Shown piece by piece: positions 22,801 to 34,867 of a stretch of DNA of 64,000 bases (positions are counted from its first letter, which is position 1; each line of letters starts with the position of its first letter). The notes under the pieces were generated by a model. It was given only the letters and a program-made list of their open reading frames with translations, made no database searches and was not told the DNA's origin. The stretch lies in the NCBI GenBank assembly GCA_014871385.1, contig CM026426.1:96778072-96842071 (forward strand), given 5' to 3'. The translations under genes were made by a program, and so were the position numbers. The stretch is from Ceratodon purpureus. Taxonomy: Eukaryota; Streptophyta; Bryopsida; Pseudoditrichales; Ditrichaceae.

Positions 22801-23349
22801 TGTATCCAAAACGCGTGACAGGGGCCTCACCCCATCAATCCCCAAACTGACAGCGGCATCCAACAAGGCACTCTTCCTTGCTAAGCGCTCGTTTGAGTTC
22901 GCCATTTTCACCAACTGCAACTCGTTTTTGAAGTTCTCAATAAAAGAATGAATCACCTTTGCTTCCTGTGGCCGAGCATAGTACACAGGAAGCAAAGGCG
23001 AAATAGTGTTATGACGCATGACCCTCTCCATAACATCTCTCCTACTCGATGGACCGGGACAACTTCTCAACTCCTCGACTACATACTGTGCTATGCGAAG
23101 GGAGATCCGGTTTAACTCCCGCACTATCATGCTGTCTTCAACATCGTCATTTGGCAGCACTGAAGCTAGAACCAGGGTCTCCTCGTGTCTCTGTCTATCT
23201 CTAGCTCTTTGACGAGCCTTCCTTTCTCTGGCCCTATCTGTAGCTGCTGCATGTAGCTCTTCCTGCAAGCGGACCTCAGCCTGCCTAGCTGCGAGACCAG
23301 GATGACTAACACCATGTCGTAATCGCTGCCTCTTAGCAGTGTTACCCAT
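19812..23349 (-). pseudogene. Multi-exon DDE/RNase H-like transposase, frameshifted
   Basis: Exon 1 (23349-22552, start MGNTAKRQRLRHG) ends GRRDWAEPHPTHYLYETQ at a perfect CAG|GTAAGT donor. Exon 2 starts at 21720 (TTGCAG|ACC), phase 0: TTFFLRFEEVHPE, ERLKPWWVRKL and CCIYHVEMDMM. Candidate catalytic blocks are VVISHIDYAENYTFA, HWVYSDGCSAQFK and NYFESAHGKGEWDGAGAVVKRA. A frameshift near 20540 links to the C-terminal part, RVFWLIGDTE, then SCFCNPCIDGDWTECEN, and an end at WWAFNAD. Without the frameshift the protein would be about 920 residues. The D...SDG...HGKG.D architecture is one I associate with large eukaryotic cut-and-paste transposase-like families; I cannot name the superfamily. It converges on the RING/SET gene. 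Confidence 0.7.
21760..22350. repeat. GTAC-rich zone 3 (intron of the transposase gene)
   Basis: About sixteen GTAC tetramers lie in 590 bases, where chance gives about two. The zone is entirely within the intron 22551-21721. A motif field inside a transposase intron argues that GTAC richness belongs to the element rather than to the surrounding genome. Confidence 0.75.
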
Positions 23350-24165
23350 TGCGGTAAATCTAATACACAATCACACGTCAAAAACCAAGCCACGGATCAG
23401 ATACGTTACACTAAAGTAGAGTACGTAGTTGAGGAGTTGAGAAGCTAACACGGTTCAATAGTACCGCATGAGAAACAAAGAAGAATCACAGTGTCATGAA
23501 TCTAAAACTGGAACTCACCCTTGAGCCTGAGCCTCTCTACTTCCTAAACGCAACTGATTCGCAAGAAGCAGTAGGAGACCCAACTGAAACCCTTCCGACC
23601 GAAACAGACGGTGATCGCTCGAAGCTGCTGGTGGAATAAGAATACAAAACTGGACTCATGAATAGAGAACGCCTTGGGGACTCATCTACGTTGTTGCACT
23701 TGCCAAGGTAGAAATCGCGATTTCCTTGTTTAGACACTGGGTTTCTTCAACATATCCAGACTCAGATATCTCACTAAGTGAATGGTAACAAGAAGATTCA
23801 AACTCAGAAATCACCTCCTTTGTAAAATAAGAAGTAATCAGTCTCTGAACTAGAACAACTTGGTGTGGCGTGGACCTTGACATTATTCAGAAGGGAAGAA
23901 CAAGCGGCTAAAAACTCATGCAGTCGATGTGTCTCGCTACACACACTGCGAACTACAGCATTCAACCTAAACCCTTGCACGCAGCATGAACATCAACACA
24001 TGAGGAACAGCGTACTGAATCAAACGTGAGCAACAGTGTGCTGCAAGCGTCAGGAAGGGACATGAACGAGAGAGACGATGACGTGGAAAAAATCACAAGG
24101 TGGCGGCGCCTTCATAACATGGCGGCCTGGCAGAATAGGATCTAGCATCAAAAACAAGGCAGTAG
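23350..24165. other. Upstream region of the transposase, no gene seen
   Basis: Contains the likely promoter of the minus-strand transposase. Only a few GTACs (23420, 23463) occur. Short open frames here show no recognisable protein. Confidence 0.4.
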
Positions 24166-24745
24166 TTATTACACATTACGAGTACAATATATACGTCTAA
24201 GTACATTTAGTACAAGTAGCACGCAGGAAGGCGTCCAGGGCCAAGTAACGGAAAAATGATTTTTTGCTTAATTTGAGAGGTGGCCATTCTAGAAACATGT
24301 CCAGCCGTCTAGAATCACAGACCGGATTAAGAAAAATATAATTTTCTACTTCGTAAGCCGTTGCAACCGAAGCCAGCATTTACTTCTAAGATCTATGCAA
24401 ATTAAGTGACGTACTTGTAGAATTTACGACGGATCCCAGAAGACTGGTTCTTCTTATCTCGTCTAAGAAAAAAGAAAACAAGATCTGAACCTTTGAGGCT
24501 TACCAAATTTGTACTTTTTAAAATCTGAATACAGTGTGACTTTTCCATAGTACTTGACAATAGTACTTTTTTTGGACAATTAACTTCGTTTTCTAAGTAA
24601 CTCAATAACGCAGAAGAGACTTCACATATGTAGAACTAAACAAAGCAAACCAAAAAAAGGAATTGAAACGCCTAAGCTAAGGTAATACGAAGTACAAAGT
24701 AATGTACTCTTTGACTAGTGTACTGTGACTCAAAAAGTACATTGG
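24166..24745. repeat. GTAC-rich zone 4, probable right edge of the element
   Basis: About eleven GTAC tetramers, with clusters at 24180-24220 and 24690-24740. GTAC becomes rare after 24745, immediately before the coiled-coil gene at 24908. I could not find terminal inverted repeats or a target duplication by eye. Confidence 0.6.
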
Positions 24746-24907
24746 TTTAGCATACACACACCCGGGTCGGGGTTTTACTTTGATAACCATGGCTCGGCCG
24801 ATTACGAATTGTATGTGCGTGCCTTCTTCCCTCGCGTCCTCCAGCAACCCTGGCCAATTTCTGGTGTTCTTCCATTCCACTTTACTCGAGGGCTTCTGGC
24901 GTAAGCA

Positions 24908-25959
24908 ATGCACATGGAGGTAAACTGGTCGGAATTTGCCTATAAGATCACGCATCCGCACCAGAGCCCCAATCGAGGGCCAAGAATCTTGCCTGAGTTC
25001 GAAGACCTTACGACCCCATTGGAACCGCTCACTAAAATTGTTCCGGACGGTCTTTCCCAGGTAACATTACGCAATCTTGCTCGTGTTGTCCTCTGTACTT
25101 CTTATTGCTCTGTCCTCTAGATTGTACCACTAAAATTAGATTCAATAGAGTGGTGCGCTTTTGAACCTAAAATTTCCGTTGCACTCGCCGTATGGGTCTG
25201 TCAGAATTTCTAAGTCGTCGGAATTTTCTTGGTTGTATACAGGCGGTTTTAGATTCTCCTCCCACCGCACCGGCCAACCTCCGATCATCATCGGGCGCTC
25301 ACGTCGCCACCGAGCTGAAGAACGCCAATCCGCCACCTTCGAACAGCGCCACCCCTGTTATTGACGCGGCGAAGGTGGAGCCCATCTGGCGTAGCTCTCT
25401 GTCCATGGCTGGCCGTACGCGACAAGGTTTTCCGGTCGTTGGGGCTGGGGCGTATGCAGGCCTGTCTACTTTACGCAACAAATTTCTCGCCATAGTGGAT
25501 GCGGAGATAGCACAGCTCAAGCAGGATCGGCATGACGCAGAGAAGGACATCACGAAGTTAGGAGAACGTCTTCATGAGGAGAAGGAGCGTCTCAAATATC
25601 TGAATCGCACTGTCGAAGACAAGATGGCATCTTACAATAGAGCCTTAGAGGAGTACGAAAAAGCACGTGTATTTCTAACGACAGCTCGTACCGACTCCGG
25701 TGTCTCCGACCTATATGGCGAACCAGCAACGAATTCAGCGATCCTCAAAGTCTGTGCAAATTTGGAGCGGTCCTGTTTTAGTCACGCCGATAGTAGCCGT
25801 CACCGACTGAATTCGTGGGAATTTAAATGCAGACGACAGGCAACCATAATCACGAAGGTCCATTCGGAGCTCGAGGCTGCAGAGGCTCTGTATGCGGATA
25901 CAGTGATGAGCATCGACACGGAGGTGGAGAACCTGCAGGGACTACGAGACCTGCTCTGA
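24908..25959 (+). CDS. Two-exon coiled-coil protein, about 289 residues
   Basis: Exon 1 (24908-25060; MHMEVNWSEFAYKITHPHQ, with an alternative Met at 24914) ends GLSQ at CAG|GTAACA. Exon 2 (25243-25959) begins after TATACAG and reads AVLDSPPTAPANLRS. Both junctions are phase 0 and exon 2 has no stops, so this is a plausible intact gene. The N-terminal third is Pro/Ser-rich. Residues about 125-190 form a coiled coil (IVDAEIAQLKQDRHDAEKD, ERLHEEKERLKYLNRT), and a second helix ends EVENLQGLRDLL. There is no signal peptide or membrane segment. The family is not recognised. It starts about 160 bp beyond the last GTAC cluster of the neighbouring element, so it may be element-associated or an independent host gene. 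Confidence 0.6.
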
Positions 25960-28266
25960 CAGCTTTAGAACAATGGCAATATGTTTTAAATCGACATGGG
26001 GATAGAACCACATCACTTCCATTCAGAGTATAGGACAGAATGAAGCTCGAACTACTTCATGCATTGAAATTGGGTGAAATGAACACTTGCTTGTGGATTG
26101 GATAACTTCATTTTAGCTTTTGTTTTTTGAGGATCCTACGTAGATTATTCCGAAACTGAGATCCTTTCTACGTAAACAGCAATGTGAGACTTCATTGATA
26201 CTTATTGAATTACCGAATTTAACTTAACTTTGCACATTTTGGAATGGAAGTTCTATCTCATATGAGTTCACTTCATGTGCATGGCGATCATCGAATCTAT
26301 GTAAGCAGTATTGTAGAGTATATCAGTTCGCAGATCAGCACATGTGATCAGCAATTCATCGCCCTACATATAAGTCATCAGTTGTCCCTACTTACTAGAC
26401 TCTGTTCATCCACATGTTACCCGGACCTGAGACCCGGATGGGCGCTCATACCTCAGTAGACTTACCTGCGCACGTTGGATTTCACCAATGCCTATTTTAG
26501 TTCATTCCTAGTCGACGAAACTTTTCGTTCTTCATCCCCGACAGGGTAAGTCAGTACAGTCAGGATCTCAACCTTTCCAACCTTCAACCCCTCGGGTGTA
26601 AACTCGAGAATCCGACTTCTTCGCCTCCATACCCTGAATAGCGAGAGCCAGCGATTGGTGCAGAGCGCTTGGCGCAGCGGAGACAACTATTCCTAAATTC
26701 CAGACCGCAAGTCCTGAAAAATGAACACCGAGAGAACCCAATGTCCAATGAGGTCGCAGTTTCTATTTTATTTGAACACCGTGAGAAGTTTTCAGTGTAA
26801 TCCCCTGGTGTAGTTGACGTCGATTTCTACTAGTGCAAACAAATACATCCACATCAAGCACACCAACTAAGGAAAAAAAAGTCATAAAAACACCCAAAGA
26901 AAATAACGTAAGAAGGTCTCCAAGCCAGCCTCCACATGACAGGAAGTCAGGCCCAAAGGAAACGCTTTATCGCCACCTCGCAGCCGGGCCGGCCCGGGCC
27001 GGCCCGGGCAGCCCTAACGCGCGGGCAGGCGCCCCCCAACCCGAAAAAAAAACTCCTGAACGAGGCAGCCGTCGCCTAGATTGTAAGCCCGCGCGACGGA
27101 TCGCGCGCACTAATCGGCAAATTGCGCTCCTGAATCGCCGAGACGCAGATGTGGAGGCCCCAGATGGGAGATGTCACCGTCTTCGACGCTCTGCGCAACC
27201 CGGGAACGAACCCAACTAGTGAGCGACTCGCCGTGAAGGACTTGCTGAACCTCTTCTCTGAAGCGCCGTGACAGTCGCGACTGGGTGCCTTCCAATGCCG
27301 TGTGGGCCATTGCCCATCCCTCCTCCCCCTTGACGAGTACATAGCCTGGATTGCTCGATACTCTGCCAAATCCTTTCCTCGCGAGATCATGCTCATGCTG
27401 GGTTAAGTTGGAGGTCGTGTGAGTATTGGACTGGAACGCCGCACTCTGGTTCGTGAAGCTTTCCAACCTTTTCCATTCTCCCGGAGTTGTCTTTTGGTGC
27501 CCTAGGTCCCCTTTTTCCCATTTTCCCTCTGACCTGATCGGTGCCGTTCCTGATCATTGGAGTGGGGTTTCTCGTAGAATTATTGGGTTCGCAGGCTCTG
27601 GAGTTTTTTGAGTTTCTTTCTTAGGTTGTGATGTTGGTTGGTGTTGTGGATTGTGTGCATGTTGGGGTGGCCCATGTAGTTCCCATCCTGGTACGTTATG
27701 GGTAGCATGTGTTTGCTGATGATATTGGCGGCGGCTTTTTGTTAATTTATTCAGCTGAGTCTACTGTGAGTCCGATTTTTGCGAGTTTTTAATTATCGTC
27801 TTTTCCTATCTGTTGTATTCGTTTGCGTGCGGTGCGGGATGCTTTGGAGATGGATTTTGAGGTGAGGATAATGTCAGTCTGGAACGGTGCCTGATGTATT
27901 TTCGGTGAGGCGTACTGATGGAAGGCTTTTGTTGTGGTTGCAGGAAACAGGGGATTGTGTGATTTGGGGAAGGTTGTTGGTGGTGTGAGATTGGGGCATT
28001 CGGATTGATTTCTGGGTCGATCGGAGGTTTGGTTATTGGTGTTTGGAAAAGTGTCGAGGATTTGGAGGAGCTGGTGGGAAACCAGGGAGTGTTGGACTGG
28101 TTTGGTGCGATCGGTGTAGGTGGTTGCTAGAGATTAGATACGAGATGGGGTGCAGTTTTTGATGAGTAGAGAATGGCAGGGTAGGAGGTGAATAGGGACT
28201 ATGGATTTAATACCGGAGATACAGTCCTTCGTATTGGAAGAGGACTGATCAAAAGTTTCGACAAGG
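25960..28266. other. 2.3 kb non-coding with a GC-rich palindromic repeat
   Basis: No convincing gene. At 26984-27010 the 10-mer GGCCCGGGCC is repeated with CCGG overlaps. The part from about 27600 is GT-rich on the plus strand and is the likely promoter and 5' untranslated region of the carrier gene. Confidence 0.4.
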
Positions 28267-29538
28267 ATGAGCCCCCTTCCGGCGCTGTTCCAGCTGACCT
28301 CCATAGCGTTCACTCCAGAGTTGCAGCGTGCGAGGCAGGAAGCTGCATTGAAGAACCAGGAGGTGAAGGCGAAGGAGGTGGCATGGACCAACTTCCCCAA
28401 GGACCTGATGGTGGGCGCGCTCATGGGCGGGGTGGCGCACACCATTGTGGCTCCGGTGGAGAGGGCCAAGCTGCTCCTGCAAACGCAGGACAGCAACATG
28501 GTCGTCATGGATGGGAAGCACCCGCGCTACAAAGGCCTTCTGGATTGTATTGTGAGGATCGCCAAAAATGAAGGCGTCCTCTCGTTGTGGCGCGGCAATA
28601 TCAGCAGCGTGCTTCGTTATTATCCTTCTCTTGCCATCAACTTCGCCTTCAAGGTTTGATTCCACTCCTTTGCTCTGTATCCCTTGCAACTATGGTGATG
28701 CGCAATTGGGAAGACTAAAGCTCAATTATGTTTTGCGCATGACTCTGTAACAACCATTTATTATTCGGTTTGGGAGGTGCACACATTGCATACGGATTGT
28801 GTACCAATGCATGGTTTTATTTAGATATGTGGAGGAGGTATGGGGTACAGGCTTTGGGGCTAATTCCTGTGATTTCTTTGCGTCCAGGATTTCTACCGAG
28901 TATTGTTAACATCTGGGAGGACTCCTGGGAATAGCGCGTTGAGCAATGCCCCAGCCAACTTTATGGCGGGTGCGCTGGCCGGTTGCACAAGCCTGGTCTT
29001 CGTCTATCCACTCGACATTGCCCATACTCGCATTGCAGCCGATATAGGCCGTGGCAATGCTCGGCAGTTTCAAGGACTCACAGACTTCCTCCGAACGATT
29101 TACCGGAAAGATGGGATTCGGGGCGTATACCGTGGGTTTCCTGCATCTGTTCATGGCATGGTGGTGCATCGGAGTGTGTATTTTGGCGGATTTGATACTG
29201 CGAAAGAGTACCTGTCGCAAGACAAGTATCTATCCTTTTGGAAGCGGTGGATGATTGCTCAAGGAGTCACCACATCTGCTGGCCTCATCTCGTACCCTCT
29301 TGATACGGTGCGACGGAGGATGATGATGCAAGCTGGTCTTGAGAAGAACATGTACAACAGCACATTGGATTGTTGGAAGAAAGTGTATCGTCACGAGGGG
29401 GTTATGGCCTTTTACAAAGGGGCGGTGACGAACTTGGTGCGCGGAACGGGCGCTGCCCTGATTCTTGTTCTGTATGATGAGATCCGCAACTACATGCATT
29501 GGACAGGCCCAGCGACTGTAGAGCATCGCCGTGAGTAG
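28267..29538 (+). CDS. PM-ANT1: ADP/ATP carrier of the plant plasma-membrane (PM-ANT1) type
   Basis: Exon 1 (28267-28653) and exon 2 (28888-29538) join in phase 0 across a 234-nt intron (AAG|GTTTGA, CCAG|GAT), giving 345 residues. There are three mitochondrial-carrier repeats: APVERAKLLLQTQ, VYPLDIAHTRIAAD and YPLDTVRRRMMMQ. The nucleotide-carrier signature RRRMMM is present. Further matching blocks are FPKDLMVGALMGGVAHTIV, SLWRGNISSVLRYYPS, RQFQGLTDFLRTI and FDTAKEYLS. The blocks match the plant protein At5g56450 much better than the mitochondrial AAC proteins. That family exchanges ATP and ADP across a membrane with six spans and is reported at the plasma membrane. The location here is inferred from family. 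It looks functional. Confidence 0.92.
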
Positions 29539-31869
29539 GCTTTCCTGGCTTGATGAGTGATTTGAATAGCGCCATACTCTTTACAGAGTATCTCATATTT
29601 CACCATGTCAACTTGAAGGGGTGATATGAGCTAAATCTAGTAGACGATCATACACGAAGACGTCGCTTCACATCAAGATATTTCAGGTAAATCTCCGTGT
29701 TTGTGTATGATTATGTAAAGCGGAGTGAGACTCGGTCATCTGGTTGAGAACCAACTTTTCGAACATCCCCTTTCCATTATAAGGGAATTCCAAGGCACAT
29801 TGGCTTCATGGTTAGAGAGCTGACTCTGTTTAGGGAGAAGGAAGCAATTATGATTCTTTTCAAGGATACAGTAGTGATAAGTTGTCATGCCTGTGACAGA
29901 TCATTTTGATCAAAATACCTTCTAGCTTATATTTTATAGGCTTGTATTGTGATCTATAATTACCAAGGTTCACTTTTAGGATGTGAATTATTTGGCACTG
30001 AATTCAGTTTGTTGCAGCCTTATTTTTTCCCGACTCCTATCATTATGTACGTCGGTGTTGATGTGCGCTGTTTATATTAGTTTCTCTTCCATGTGAGCTT
30101 GATTTGAAACTTGGATATGTATCTTGTGGACCTGTTATGCCACTAAATGGTTGTGGATTTTTGCTGAGAAGATAATGTTGATCCAACACTTCTTTTAAAC
30201 GATATAGAAGCAATTAAAAATTGTTTTCTTGTTATGTTATTTTCTCGTGTTGTTAGGTAGAGTATGCAGCTTCTTAAGATGCTCTTTTCACCGATGGCTA
30301 GCGCCGAAGGGTGAAGTGCGATGTGGTAGAGTTCCTCCTTAACGTGTTGCTTATCTGATCCCCCCTTTGTTTTGGGCTATTATCTTAACTGGAGATGTTT
30401 TATTGAATTCCAGCTCTCCTGCTTTCTTAAGGTGTCTTTCTACTTCAAAGTTTGCCATGAAGGTCAGGAAATCTGACACGGGTTACCGGGATCACTTGGT
30501 TTAAGTCGATACAAATATCTCAATGTGCAAGCTGTAGAATGGCATTTATATATTGAGCTAGCTTTGATAAGTCTTTGTTCCGCATGATTACCTTAACTTC
30601 TATTAATGTACTTTCACGGTTTGGGTGCAGAAGCGTGTGCCTCGCGTTGCTAAACAATATCATTCAAGCGTTATTGATGGTGGACCTACTGAACTTGGCC
30701 TGAGAGGTACTCCCAATGACCAGAACAGTCAGCTGTTTGAACTATCCTTTGATGTACTTTTGTACAACCTTATTGTTCTGGCCGGTCCTAGAATTGTTCC
30801 AAAAAGTTCGACTCTGATAGTTTCAGTTCACCCAGGTCCCTAGCAACAAGAATTATCAGACTAAAATTATATTTTTATGCCCTTAGCAGCAAGCAATTTG
30901 GGTGTGGTCATAGCAGCAAAATCGTGTAAGCTGCTCAGGAGTTTTTATGGTCATTTCATGCTTTATCACTGTTGAGTCTCGTTTGTCACTTTGTTTTCTT
31001 GGGGTGAGGAAGGTTTTTAGTGGCATTAGCTTGCTACTTTTACTATATTGAGCTATACAATTAACATGGTCATGTAGAAGCTTTTGTTCGGTAGAATGCT
31101 TATATCCTTTGAAGCTTACTCGAGCATGTAATCCAATGGACAATACTTTGTGCAGGATTTGGTGATATATTTTACTACTCAAGCTGAGGCGATGAAGGTG
31201 TACATGGTGATCCCATAGTCAAAAAACGAAGCATGTGCAAGAAAGCATGTGAAACAACAATGACACTATTTTCTTAACTTTCATAAGCACTTGTAGAAAT
31301 CTTATTGGGATTGTTACCAAACTGCCTCCTGCTTCCTCCTTAATCCCTTGAACTGTCTTTATTCCTGTGACGATTTTCCTCTATTGGCGATGTTTATCCC
31401 GATTTCTACCCTTATTTCTTGAACGGGCTTCATCTGAAAGATACTCTTCATCAAGTTCTGAGGAGTTGTCATTCCCTTGAACAGTCTTTGATCAAATGTA
31501 TCGATATTAATTTGGAATAATATCTGCACAAGTTATTCAGCGTGACCTGCTTCTCATTAGTTCTAGTTGTTAGAAGCAAAACTTCTTTTGACAGTTTCAC
31601 GGCAATCAGAATGGGATGATGTTCAAAGTTAGTCTGCAAAGAACACTTCTACACCTTCTAGATCTGACTGGTGATTTATGCTGATGAAACATATCAATAT
31701 TAGGGCAAAGGAGAACTTGGCTTCACATCAGTACAAAAGTTACAGACGCATTTCAAAAGATCAGGCTTGACTGGAGTGGAACTTGTAAATCTGCTATTAA
31801 CTAAGGTGAACATGTAAATGTCCATAGAGGTGAAAAGACATGGAAAATTGTGAGGGAAGTGCCATGAAG
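29539..31869. other. 2.3 kb downstream of the carrier gene, no clear gene
   Basis: Contains the 3' untranslated region and intergenic DNA. One exon-like piece lies at about 30631-30706, after GGTGCAG and before GAG|GTACTC. It encodes KRVPRVAKQYHSSVIDGG then PTELGLR, is not recognised, and has no partner exon that I can see. Confidence 0.35.
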
Positions 31870-32197
31870 CCCTTGCAATTAACCTCACCCTTGTCTTAAT
31901 GACGAGGGCCCCCCAACCAGGGTTCCCATTGGAGGGAGCAAAAAGCCCCCTATATTTTACTTGTTGATGAAAACAAAAATTAAAATTATAAAAAAGTTAA
32001 AAAAGTATATAAACTAAGTAAAATTAATCTAGTGGGACCCCTTAGACTAATTCGGGGTCCCGGAGTCCATTAAAAATATAAAAATTACTAAAAAAGGTCT
32101 ACAGGCCCCTAAAAATACATCAGAGATGGGAGGAGAAAGGGGAGGAGGGGGAAGTCCCGCCTCGTCATTAAGACGAAGGCAAGGTTTATTGCAAGGG
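31870..32197. mobile_element. Mutator-type MITE, 328 bp, with 9-bp target duplication
   Basis: The ends are inverted repeats of about 37 bp with a few mismatches: left CCCTTGCAATTAACCTC to GTCTTAATGACGAGG, right the complement of CCCTTGCAATAAACC to the same GTCTTAATGACGAGG. The direct repeat GCCATGAAG flanks the element at 31861-31869 and 32198-32206. A 9-bp target duplication with long terminal inverted repeats and no coding sequence is the signature of non-autonomous Mutator-like elements. Confidence 0.8.
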
Positions 32198-32206
32198 GCC
32201 ATGAAG

Positions 32207-33146
32207 ACTTGTGAAAAGGAACAGATTGAACCAACGCATAGCAATTTGAATGAGTAGAAAAGCTCCTAATGAACAGCGGGAGCCGAAAACAGAATGAGAG
32301 ATTCCTCAAAAAAATTGAAACATTTGTTATCTAGGTTGTTACAAAAATTTACAATCATTTGCGATGGTCCTAGTTTTGCTATCAAGTTCTTTACAGTGGG
32401 TGAGCAAGTTTGAATCTACTCTCATTGTTGTTTGATTGCCAGACTCTATACTTGTACAGTCTCCCTTTTTTGAACCAGGGCTCTTATTTGTTGGCTCTGT
32501 CCTAGACAGAGGCTTTGTATTGAGGCCCGCAACGATTTTGCCAAAAGTCCAATGACCTATCTCATTTCACATTCACACTTACGTCCATTTCTGGGTATTT
32601 TCATCCTGCGTTCACACTAGCAAGCTTTAGCGTGCTTTCTGTGAGGGTTTTGAAGACCCAAACCCTCGCTCCTTACTCTCTTTGCTTCTTGTAAACATGT
32701 GGCGGTTCATTTGCGCCCCCAGCTTTCGTGCTTGTGTGGCCGTTGTCCGCTCTGCTTGCTCTTGTGTGTCAGTCTTGGTCAGATCAAGAGTGGAAGTGTC
32801 CAGTGTTCAGTGCTCCAAGGACGAGATGAAGAGGAGGCATTCCTCTGTGAGGTGCTCGGGACGTCGGAATCCTGCGCGAGTGCTAGGGTTGGAGCGCGAG
32901 GCGCGGTCGGAGCGTGAAAGTGCGTCTCATTGGCATGGCGTCCGAGAGGATTCTAAAGGAGTTGAAAGATCTGCAGAAGGTCCGTTGACATCATGCAGCA
33001 CCAGTGAGTTTCCAGGAATGCGTGAGATGTTCTCACTTGTTAGATGGCTTTTTATTGTGAGGGAGAGTTTGTGTTGGAGATTAGTAGTTTGTTTGCTCTT
33101 ATGAGCCTTCGAGCCCACCACATTACCAAGCGGAATGACGCCACTC
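32207..33146. other. No supported gene
   Basis: Open frames at 32682-33104 are basic and Cys/Ser-rich and not recognised. The stretch leads to the oxygenase remnant and may hold its lost 5' part. Confidence 0.35.
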
Positions 33147-33447
33147 CGCTCCTTGTGGCAGGCAGAAAAGTTGGCCATCCATCTCACAGAGCTCGTGGCG
33201 TTAGGTCTGGGCCTTGACGCAACAACATTCTCTCAACACTTCGCAGAATCGACCACTTCCACTGTGCGCATGAACTACTACCTTCTTGCCCACAACCATC
33301 ACACACGCTGGGAATCTCGCCTCATTCGGATTTCAACATCTTCACGATTCTCCTCCACGATGCCGTCCCAGGGCTGCAAGTGCTCAAGGACAACGAGTGG
33401 ATCACCGTGAAGTCACGCTCGTCGTTAACGTCGGAGACACCTTCCAG
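33147..33447 (+). pseudogene. 2-oxoglutarate/Fe(II) oxygenase remnant
   Basis: Spread over three frames, the conserved core is legible: LVALGLGLDATTFSQHF, STVRMNYY, GISPHSDFNIFTILLHD, AVPGLQVLKDNEWITVK and VNVGDTFQ. HSD supplies the HxD half of the iron site. The second histidine and the RxS motif lie in the next exon and are not seen. The segment ends TTCCAG|GTAC at an intron site common in this superfamily, so it is a genomic fragment rather than a cDNA copy. Members hydroxylate or desaturate hormones and specialised metabolites; this copy cannot. Confidence 0.8.
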
Positions 33448-34867
33448 GTACAATCTCGCATATCCAAATCCTGACACTCGAATGGCGTCATTCCGCTTGG
33501 GTAGTTACCACTTGTATAATTGTGCGCATCATTTGGGAAGCAAATTTATATTGTGTTTTGTGTAGCTGCATGCTCCAAGGTACTCCATCGCCTCTTTCCT
33601 TTGTGTTTTCATCAAGTTTTTGGGTTGCCTTGATGTTCTTGTTGCATGTTCGTGTGAATTGTATGGTGTTCTTGTGGTTGTATTCTAGGAACTCTTTGAC
33701 TGTTTAGAAAGAACGGCAGTCTTCATATTTGTTTTTTATTTTGGTTTTGTATGATGTACTGTTGGTGTCTATAACGAAGTGCGATGTTGTTGGGCTTGCC
33801 ACAGATTACAGTTGTTTTAGTTCTTTGTCCTTGGAATGGTCTTGGTGCTTTGTGTTCTGGATTTCATGGTTCTTTCAAGGGTGTTAGAATCAGAATCTGA
33901 TAAGTGGTGCTCGGCTATGTCTATTAAAGTGATTGTCGGATGATTTGAGCCATTTTTGTGTGCTGTACTTGAATTCAAGGTTCGGTTTACAGACAAATAG
34001 TACTCTGCACAGTCTAAGGTACTTGGTTTCTGCATGTTGTTAGAAACTTAATGAGATTTATGGAGGGACTAATATTCCAGGAAACATGCTTTCAAGGACT
34101 TCCTTCCAATACACCCTTCAAATTGCTCAAATTGCTCAAATTACCCTAAAGCCTGATTTTAAAAGCATGAACTCAAAAACATAAACTCAAAAGTCTGAAT
34201 TCTCAAACATGACTTCAAAAGCGTGAACTTCAAACCTTGGACTCAAGTTGTATTCATTTTCAAAAATCTTTTTCATCATTTCAAAAGCATTCTCCAAATT
34301 TCCCAAGAGCATTCTCCAAATTTTCCAAAAGCATTCTTCAAATTTCTCATATTATTCTAATTTCCTCAAAGGCAATTTCAAAGGTATTTAATTCAAAAGT
34401 TGTTTATCCAAAAGTATATTATTAAATGTTTATATTTAAAGCCATTCATTCAAAAACTATAGATACAAAATACATCCCCCTACAATTATTCATGGATAAG
34501 TATTTGTTTAAAGGTCATTTAAGTATAACATATTTTTTTCAAAAATTGTTAATTTGAGAAATTTAATACATATTTATAGTATAAATAAATATATAGCATT
34601 CAATGATTTCACAACTACAAAATTGTTGATTTTTTGTATGCTTTTAAATGGTTCAATAATGTAGCAACTACCAAATAAACACTTTACATAATTTTGTATT
34701 AATCACGTATTTCATTCTATCTTAATTTGAATTTAAAGACAAAGCCTCCACGGTCTTACCGTTTTTCTTGTTTTATTAAACAAACCAGATTGAACCAAAC
34801 CAAGACACAAGGAGTTGATTTCAGTGATATTCAATAATGTAGGCTTGTTCCCACTCACTGCATCAAA
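33448..34867. other. AT-rich stretch with a 22-bp minisatellite
   Basis: No gene seen. AGCATTCTCCAAATTT is repeated at 34286, 34308 and 34330 (third copy with one change), period 22, inside a wider field of CAAAAGC(A/G)TGAAC-like repeats from 34140. Confidence 0.6.
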
